Assembly (NCBI GenBank): GCA_947628385.1 | Contig: CANQZS010000099.1 | Coordinates: 1-7,044 of the forward strand | Length of the DNA: 7,044 nucleotides | Reading direction: 5' to 3' | Source of the DNA: an uncultured Clostridia bacterium | Lineage (GTDB): Bacteria > Bacillota > Clostridia > Oscillospirales > Ruminococcaceae | Position numbers and translations under genes: made by a program | The notes under the pieces: model-generated | Told to the model about the DNA's origin: nothing | Databases searched by the model: none | The model's input: the letters and a program-made list of their open reading frames with translations, nothing else | Shown here: positions 1 through 4,103 of the stretch, piece by piece | How the letters are laid out: each line of letters starts with the position of its first letter | Numbering within the stretch: the stretch's first letter is position 1

Positions 1-3
1 AAG

Positions 4-35
4 AGGGGGCTGCCCTGCGATAGAGGGCGCCCCCT
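4..35. repeat. Imperfect GC-rich hairpin near the window edge
   Basis: AGGGGGC (4-10) pairs with GCCCCCT (29-35), and GCCCT (12-16) pairs with AGGGC (24-28). This gives a 12-bp stem with one bulged T at 11 and a 7-base loop. Neither side has a clear T-run inside the window, so I do not call it a terminator. It may belong to a transcription unit beyond the left edge. Confidence 0.55.
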
Positions 36-63
36 TAAACTTACGGTAAATATTTTAAAAATC

Positions 64-94
64 GCAGTCAACAGCCCAGTGAGCTGTTGACTGC
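64..94. repeat. Perfect 12-bp inverted repeat
   Basis: GCAGTCAACAGC (64-75) is followed by a 7-base loop and its exact complement GCTGTTGACTGC (83-94). There is no T-tract on either side, so intrinsic termination is not obvious. It lies between the 3' end of the copper operon and the window edge, in DNA with no gene. It could be part of the same class of intergenic hairpins seen at 3703-4097. Confidence 0.6.
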
Positions 95-144
95 CGAAAC
101 TTATTTAAGCTTTTATTAATTGTGTTTTTAAGGCATGGGGCATA

Positions 145-184
145 TTGCGCCTGCGGCGCAAAATTGTAATTACTTTTTCGGCAG
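145..184. repeat. Dispersed repeat, copy A (stem-loop plus conserved tail)
   Basis: A perfect 7-bp stem, TTGCGCC (145-151) and GGCGCAA (155-161) with loop TGC, runs into a tail containing GTAATTAC and CTTTTTCG and ending in CAG at 184. The 29 bases 156-184 match 4039-4067 at 27 positions by hand count. In both places the tail ends 3-4 bases before a hairpin that lies just past the stop codon of a minus-strand gene. I see no coding potential. It is read here as a small dispersed intergenic element. Confidence 0.65.
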
Positions 185-188
185 AATG

Positions 189-225
189 AAGCTCCCTTTC
201 GCTTTGACAGTGAAAGGGAGCTTTT
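189..225. terminator. Terminator-like hairpin after the copper operon
   Basis: AAGCTCCCTTTC (189-200) and GAAAGGGAGCTT (212-223) form a perfect 12-bp stem with an 11-base loop. It starts 8 bases past the stop codon of the last copper-operon gene, the expected place for that operon's terminator. Read on the minus strand, however, the stem is followed by CATTCTG, not by a U-run. The T-run (222-225) is on the plus-strand side, so intrinsic termination may be weak or act on plus-strand transcripts. Confidence 0.5.
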
Positions 226-231
226 CAGATA

Positions 232-435
232 TTATTTCTTTGAAGCAAGATATTCCTTGATGTCATTAAGTACAGCGTCAGCGTCAATGCCATGAACAGC
301 ACACGCCTCTTCAAGCGTTTCACCTATAGACGACGGACAGCCTACACAGTGCATTCCCGACTGCATGAGAATATACGCTATCCCTCCGTCATATTGGAGC
401 ATATCTCCCATTATCGTCTGTTTTGTGATCTCCAT
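232..435 (-). CDS. DUF1858 small CxxC redox-disulfide protein
   Basis: A 67-residue soluble protein, full length for the DUF1858 family (also called the hybrid-cluster-protein-associated redox disulfide domain). The family pattern is visible: an N-terminal helix-turn opening (ITKQTIMGDML), then GMHCVGCP with a CxxC pair at C30 and C33, then a short C-terminal helix ending in lysines. The ATG is 8 bases from a strong GGAGG at 444-448, which fixes the start. It is the last gene of the copper operon, 23 bases after copZ, and so is probably co-induced by copper. The biochemical role of the family is not established. In this context the CxxC could bind Cu(I), or could repair or sense thiols under copper stress; both are inference. 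The family call is fairly secure and the function is not. Confidence 0.85.
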   Translation of the reverse strand: MEITKQTIMGDMLQYDGGIAYILMQSGMHCVGCPSSIGETLEEACAVHGIDADAVLNDIKEYLASKK

Positions 436-458
436 GATCGTTTCCTCCTTTAAAAATA

Positions 459-707
459 TTATTTGCTGAATATTCCCTTTTTGCTGAATTCCTCCGTCTT
501 TACCGACTTGACCGTGTATCCCGTCTCATCAATTGCCGACCTGAGCTTTTCCTCGTCAAGCGGAGCGTCCGATATTATCTCCGTCTGACCCTTGCTGTGC
601 GAGGACGTTACCTTTTTTACGCTGAAAGCGTTTCTCACCGTCTCATTCACATGAGCCTCACAGTGACCGCACATCATTCCCTCAACTTCAAGAACTGTTT
701 TGTACAT
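459..707 (-). CDS. copZ: CopZ-like copper chaperone (single HMA domain)
   Basis: An 82-residue cytosolic heavy-metal-associated (HMA) protein of the Atx1/CopZ type, which passes Cu(I) to the efflux ATPase. Seen in the sequence: the metal-binding loop GMMCGHC with cysteines 13 and 16, the ferredoxin-like pattern that follows, and the conserved GY near residues 64-65. A short polar tail (about residues 70-82) extends past the usual ~68-residue domain. The start is the ATG at 707, 8 bases from GGAGG. An in-frame TTG at 722 overlaps that ribosome binding site and is not credible. It lies 24 bases after copA and 23 before the DUF1858 gene. It closely resembles the C-terminal HMA domain of the neighbouring CopA (24 of 65 identical without gaps, hand count), so the two probably share a recent origin or a docking surface. 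Confidence 0.9.
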   Translation of the reverse strand: MYKTVLEVEGMMCGHCEAHVNETVRNAFSVKKVTSSHSKGQTEIISDAPLDEEKLRSAIDETGYTVKSVKTEEFSKKGIFSK

Positions 708-731
708 AATAGATTCCTCCAATATTTAAAT

Positions 732-3227
732 TTATTTTATTGAGATCAATTTGTAACCCTGTTCGGCTATCGCAGCCCGTATGCCGTCAATGTCGATACC
801 GGAATTTATGTGGATCTCCGCGATCCCTTTCTTGTGATCCGCATTTGCAGTATCAATTTCCGGAAACGATTCAAGAGTCTTTTTTATCCTTGCCTCGCAA
901 TGCTCGCACATCATTCCCTTTATTTTCAGGATCTTTTTATTATCGGCATCACCGGCAGTATCGTTTACGTCCTTTCTCACCTTAAAAAAGTTCAGCCGCA
1001 AAGCGTTCGATACCACACAGAAGCTCGAAAGACTCATTGCCGCCGCTCCGAACATGGGATCAAGAGTCCAGCCGAATATCGGTATCCAGACTCCCGCCGC
1101 AAGCGGTATGCCTATAACATTGTAGAAAAACGCCCAGAAAAGATTTTCATGGATATTCCGCAAAGCCGCTCTGCTGAGCCTTATAGCTGCGGGAACATCG
1201 CTGAGCCTGCTTTTTACAAGAACAACATCGGCGGCGTCTACGGCAATATCCGTACCTGCTCCTATCGCTATGCCGATGTCGGCGCGCGTAAGCGCGGGAG
1301 CATCGTTTATGCCGTCGCCTACCATTGCGGTCTTGCCCTTTTCCTGCAAGGAACGTATAACGCTTTCCTTGCCGTCCGGCAGGACTCCCGCGATAACCTC
1401 GTCTACGCCGGCTTGTTCTCCTATAGCCCGTGCGGTACGCTCATTGTCGCCGGTGAGCATTACTACGCGTATGCCCATTTCTCTAAGCTCCCTGACCGCC
1501 TGCGGACTATCCTCTTTTATAACGTCGGCGGCAGCAAGCATTCCGGCAAAGCTGCCGTCTGCGGCAAAAAGTATAGGCGTTTTTCCCTTTTCGGACAGCT
1601 TATCCGCGATTGCGGTTATTTCATCGGGAATTTTTATTTTTTCGGAAATAAATCTCACGCTTCCGCCAATGAGCTTTTTGCCGTTTACCGTACCGGAAAG
1701 ACCGTTCCCCGCAAACGCTTCAAAATCGTATGCCTCAACGACAGGGATATTTTTTTCCCTTGCCTTTCTGATGACCGCTCCCGCAAGAGGGTGCTCGCTC
1801 TTGTTTTCAAGAGAAGCCGCAAGCTCAAGAAATTCATCTTCAGGAATATTTTCTGCGGGAATAATATCCGTGATCTCCGGTTCGCCCTTGGTTATAGTTC
1901 CCGTTTTATCAAGAGCGACGATATTTACCTTTCCCGCCTCTTCAAGCGAGACTGCCGTTTTAAAAAGTATACCGTTCCTTGCTCCTACGCCGTTTCCGAC
2001 CATTATAGCCACGGGAGTTGCCAGTCCAAGAGCACATGGACAGCTTATAACAAGCACCGATATGGCTCTTGCCAGAGCGTAGCCCGCAGTCTGTCCCACA
2101 GCGAGCCATACTATCAGCGTGACTGCGGCGACCCCTATTACGGCAGGCACAAATATTCCCGAAACTTTATCCGCGATCTTTGCTATGGGCGCTTTCGTTG
2201 CCGCCGCATCGCTTACCATTTTTATTATCTGCGAGAGCGTGGTGTCCTCACCGACGCGGGAGGCTTCACATTTCAGAAAGCCGGACTGATTCACTGTTGC
2301 GGCTGAAACGCTGTCTCCTACGGTCTTATCCACAGGGATACTTTCTCCCGTCAGAGCAGATTCGTTTACCGCGCTGCTTCCCTCGGTGACAATGCCGTCG
2401 GCGGGAATGTTTTCTCCCGGTCGCACTACGAAAATATCTCCCTTGCGCACCTGTTCTATAGGAACGACTGTCTCAGCGCCGTCCTTTATTACGACTGCGG
2501 TCTTTGGGGAAAGCTTCATCAGGCTTTTAAGAGCGTTAGTAGTCTTTCCCTTTGAATAAGCCTCCAGAGTTTTTCCCAGTGTGATAAGAGTAAGTATCAT
2601 TGCCGCAGATTCAAAATAAAGATCCATCATATAGGACATCATTGCTTCATGATCGCCATGCACCTGAGCGTCCGTCATTTTAAAGAGGACATAAACGCTC
2701 CACAGGAACGACGTCATAGAGCCCATTGCCACCAGAGTATCCATATTAGGAGCGCGGTGTATAAGTCCCTTTGATCCGCTTATAAAGAATTTCTGATTTA
2801 TGACCATTATTATTCCCGCAAGAAGCATCTGTATCATTCCAAGAGCAACGTGGTTGCCCTCCAGCCATGCAGGTATTTTCCAGCCCCACATCATATGTCC
2901 CATTGAAAAATACATCAGTACCACAAGAAAAATAAGTGAAGCTATGAGCCGTTTTTTCAGCTTGGGAGTTTCCTTGTCCGCGAGAATATCCTCATCTTGG
3001 GCAGCCGCGCCGGACCTTTCCGAAGCCGGAGCTTTTACCGAAGCCCCGTAGCCGGCGTTCTCCACCGCCGAAATTATATCCTTGACCTCCGCAGAGCCCT
3101 CAACTCCCATGGAATTTGTCAGCAAGCTTACCGAGCAGGAGGTCACTCCCGCGACCTTGGATACGGCTTTTTCCACTCTTGCGCTGCACGCGGCACAGCT
3201 CATTCCCGTAACATTGAACTGCATCAT
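732..3227 (-). CDS. copA: Cu(I)-exporting P1B-type ATPase CopA with HMA domains at both ends
   Basis: An integral membrane pump of 831 residues that uses ATP to export Cu(I) from the cytosol. In order: N-terminal HMA with GMSCAAC (C11, C14); a linker; two membrane-segment pairs (about 92-145 and 162-219) with Met/His-rich outer loops; actuator TGES at 293-296; TM6 with CPC at 396-398; phosphorylation motif DKTGT at 440-444; HP at 479-480; TGDN at 592-595; GDGIND at 637-642; TM7 with YN at 702-703; TM8 with MSLSS at 731-735. CPC, YN and MxxSS together mark the Cu(I) (P1B-1) subgroup. Unusually, a second CopZ-like HMA with GMMCEHC (C774, C777) forms residues ~764-831. I chose ATG 3227, 9 bases from GAGGTG; an in-frame GTG at 3239 lies inside that ribosome binding site. 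It starts 13 bases after csoR stops, suggesting translational coupling. All catalytic motifs are intact. Confidence 0.95.
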   Translation of the reverse strand: MMQFNVTGMSCAACSARVEKAVSKVAGVTSCSVSLLTNSMGVEGSAEVKDIISAVENAGYGASVKAPASERSGAAAQDEDILADKETPKLKKRLIASLIFLVVLMYFSMGHMMWGWKIPAWLEGNHVALGMIQMLLAGIIMVINQKFFISGSKGLIHRAPNMDTLVAMGSMTSFLWSVYVLFKMTDAQVHGDHEAMMSYMMDLYFESAAMILTLITLGKTLEAYSKGKTTNALKSLMKLSPKTAVVIKDGAETVVPIEQVRKGDIFVVRPGENIPADGIVTEGSSAVNESALTGESIPVDKTVGDSVSAATVNQSGFLKCEASRVGEDTTLSQIIKMVSDAAATKAPIAKIADKVSGIFVPAVIGVAAVTLIVWLAVGQTAGYALARAISVLVISCPCALGLATPVAIMVGNGVGARNGILFKTAVSLEEAGKVNIVALDKTGTITKGEPEITDIIPAENIPEDEFLELAASLENKSEHPLAGAVIRKAREKNIPVVEAYDFEAFAGNGLSGTVNGKKLIGGSVRFISEKIKIPDEITAIADKLSEKGKTPILFAADGSFAGMLAAADVIKEDSPQAVRELREMGIRVVMLTGDNERTARAIGEQAGVDEVIAGVLPDGKESVIRSLQEKGKTAMVGDGINDAPALTRADIGIAIGAGTDIAVDAADVVLVKSRLSDVPAAIRLSRAALRNIHENLFWAFFYNVIGIPLAAGVWIPIFGWTLDPMFGAAAMSLSSFCVVSNALRLNFFKVRKDVNDTAGDADNKKILKIKGMMCEHCEARIKKTLESFPEIDTANADHKKGIAEIHINSGIDIDGIRAAIAEQGYKLISIK

Positions 3228-3240
3228 TTTAATATGCACC

Positions 3241-3549
3241 TCATTTCATAAGCTTCTGCAATGTAACTACGAGCTCGTCGATCACGTCGTCCTTTCCCTC
3301 GCGTATATCTCTTGCGACGCAGCCGCGTATATGGCTTGCAATAAGCTCCTTATTAAATGAATTTACCGCTGAATTCACTGCCGCCGACTGAATAAGCACA
3401 TCGTTGCAGTAGGCGTTATTTTCGATCATTCCGCGGATCCCTCGTATCTGACCCTCTATTCTGTTAAGACGGTGTATAAGTCTTTTGCGTTCCTCCTCCG
3501 ATCTTATAGTAGATCTTTCGCAGCAGGCGCAGGCTTTTCTGACCGGCAT
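3241..3549 (-). CDS. csoR: CsoR copper-sensing transcriptional repressor
   Basis: A 102-residue all-helical repressor of the CsoR/RcnR (DUF156) family. The family core is plain: a HRLNRIEGQIRGI DNA-binding stretch (26-38), and the Cu(I) ligand triad C48, H73 and C77 with the classical H-x3-C spacing. Tyrosine 47 sits next to the first ligand. This C-H-C triad distinguishes Cu(I) CsoR from nickel RcnR and formaldehyde FrmR. An extra N-terminal CACC (C7, C9, C10), which I recall from other clostridial CsoR proteins, may add metal or thiol sensing. The ATG is 8 bases from GGAGG. It is the first gene of the copper operon and is preceded by two matching palindromic operators, so it is almost certainly autoregulated: apo-CsoR represses and Cu(I)-CsoR releases. 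Assignment is very secure. Confidence 0.95.
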   Translation of the reverse strand: MPVRKACACCERSTIRSEEERKRLIHRLNRIEGQIRGIRGMIENNAYCNDVLIQSAAVNSAVNSFNKELIASHIRGCVARDIREGKDDVIDELVVTLQKLMK

Positions 3550-3584
3550 AAAGTGATCCTCCCTCCGAGAAGCGGTTTTTGCAC

Positions 3585-3601
3585 ATACCCCATAAGGGTA
3601 T
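3585..3601. promoter_or_regulatory. CsoR operator, downstream site (over transcription start)
   Basis: ATACCCCATAAGGGTAT is an inverted repeat of ATACCC and GGGTAT with a 5-base centre, the form expected of CsoR sites. It covers the predicted transcription start of the csoR operon (about 3601) and the first bases of the leader. Its centre is 28 bases from the centre of the upstream site. Binding here would block initiation or early elongation. Confidence 0.8.
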
Positions 3602-3607
3602 ATTTAT

Positions 3608-3636
3608 ATTATATACCCCTTAAGGGTATTTGTCAA
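3608..3636 (-). promoter_or_regulatory. csoR-copA-copZ operon promoter
   Basis: A consensus sigma-A promoter read on the minus strand: -35 TTGACA at 3636-3631, a 17-base spacer, and -10 TATAAT at 3613-3608. Initiation is expected near 3601, giving a leader of about 52 bases before the csoR ATG. A perfect promoter for a stress operon makes sense only if it is tightly repressed, which the operator in its spacer explains. Confidence 0.88.
3613..3629. promoter_or_regulatory. CsoR operator, upstream site (inside promoter spacer)
   Basis: ATACCCCTTAAGGGTAT is an inverted repeat of ATACCC and GGGTAT around a 5-base centre. It fills the spacer between -35 and -10 almost base for base and shares its first base with the -10 box. 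CsoR bound here should directly exclude RNA polymerase. It differs from the downstream copy only in the central bases. Confidence 0.85.
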
Positions 3637-3754
3637 TAGGTATTCAAAAATTATTTTGCACAAAAAAGAAAAAAATATCACGGGATATTTCGGAAAAGCA
3701 AAAGGGCGCCTTGGATAAAGCGCCCTCAGACTGTAGAAAAACATATTAAATTGA

Positions 3755-3785
3755 TTTTAAAACAGTCCACCGGACTGTTTTAAAA
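3755..3785. terminator. Bidirectional intrinsic terminator
   Basis: TTTTAAAACAGTCC (3755-3768) and GGACTGTTTTAAAA (3772-3785) form a perfect 14-bp palindrome with the 3-base loop ACC. The core is A-tract, a short GC stem, then T-tract on both strands, as in a bidirectional rho-independent terminator. It would stop leftward transcripts from the GGDEF gene before they reach the csoR promoter. It lies inside the hairpin-rich element. Confidence 0.65.
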
Positions 3786-3813
3786 GGCTTACATCTTATA
3801 AACCGTTAGCTTA

Positions 3814-4048
3814 GGGGAACGCTCTCTCTTGCAGAGCGTTCCCCTCTTGCAAACAGCTCTGCGCTGTTTGCAATTCACCCCTTTGCAGAGCGCTTTGAAA
3901 AGGAGAGTTTCGCCGCTCTGCGAAAAACGAACTGCGTTCGTTTGCGCGACCAAAGGCTCTGCCTTTGGAATCCGCAAGTCTGGGCAAAACAAAACCAAAG
4001 GTTTTGTCTGGCTTGACCAGCTTTATATTTTGCGCTTCGCGCAAAATA
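3814..4048. repeat. Dense array of short perfect stem-loops
   Basis: Consecutive hairpins, as stem/loop lengths in bases: 3814-3844 (12/7), 3847-3873 (11/5), 3885-3921 (8/21, or 6/6 at 3908-3925), 3925-3943 (8/3), 3950-3968 (8/3), 3989-4007 (8/3), 4008-4020 (4/5) and 4026-4048 (10/3). Four have perfect 8-10 bp stems with three-base loops (TGC, TCT, AAA, TTC). The stem sequences differ, so these are not copies of one unit; what is repeated is the architecture. Any transcript through here would fold into a chain of hairpins. Open frames crossing it on both strands have no recognisable domain and I treat them as spurious. Confidence 0.7.
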
Positions 4049-4067
4049 GTAATTACTTTTTCGACAG
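4030..4067. repeat. Dispersed repeat, copy B
   Basis: The second copy of the element at 145-184. The stem-loop TTTTGCGC, TTC, GCGCAAAA is followed by the tail containing GTAATTAC and CTTTTTCG and ending in CAG. Its stem is longer than in copy A (10 bp at 4026-4048) and has a different loop, while the tail is nearly identical, so structure and tail are both kept. It ends 3 bases before the hairpin downstream of the GGDEF gene. Confidence 0.65.
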
Positions 4068-4070
4068 GCT

Positions 4071-4097
4071 GAGGGCGCCTTTTGATAAAGCGCCCTC
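4071..4097. terminator. Hairpin at the 3' end of the GGDEF gene
   Basis: GAGGGCGC (4071-4078) and GCGCCCTC (4090-4097) form an 8-bp GC-rich stem with an 11-base loop, beginning 6 bases past the stop codon of the GGDEF gene on the minus strand. The position suits transcript 3'-end formation or protection. There is no U-run after it on the minus strand, so the cleaner terminator is probably at 3755-3785. It also forms the right arm of the inverted element. Confidence 0.5.
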
Positions 4098-4103
4098 CGG
4101 AAT

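Larger units (their letters stand above)
3703..4097. repeat. MITE-like intergenic element: inverted terminal hairpins around a hairpin cluster
   Basis: A ~395-bp gene-free block bounded by related inverted arms. The left arm is a hairpin (AGGGCGC 3703-3709, GCGCCCT 3720-3726) followed inward by CAG, CTGT and GAAAAA to 3741. The right arm, read on the minus strand, is a hairpin (4097-4071) followed by the same signature to about 4056. From GCGCCCTC inward the arms agree at about 20 of 22 bases. Between them lie eight or more perfect short stem-loops. There is no transposase and I could not see a convincing target-site duplication (CGGAA occurs near both ends, but at unequal distances). It could instead be a dispersed structural repeat. 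It sits between the csoR promoter and the 3' end of the GGDEF gene. Confidence 0.5.

Noticed and set aside
708..722. An upstream TTG start for copZ, and likewise GTG 3239 for copA and ATG 6059 for the GGDEF gene
   Set aside because: Each of these codons overlaps the ribosome binding site of a better-placed downstream ATG 8-9 bases away, so the shorter proteins were preferred.
810..2306. Long plus-strand open frames opposite copA (also 1270-2082 and shorter ones)
   Set aside because: They lie antisense to an unambiguous, motif-complete ATPase, have no recognisable domain, and show low-complexity composition typical of the reverse strand of a GC-biased gene.
3639..3643. A third CsoR half-site (GGTAT) just upstream of the -35 box
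   Set aside because: Only a lone half-site with no paired CCC arm at the right spacing, so it is not distinguishable from chance.
3691..4102. CGGAA near both ends of the hairpin element as a target-site duplication
   Set aside because: The copies lie at different distances from the inverted arms (about 7 bases and 0-1 bases), so they do not form a proper flanking duplication.
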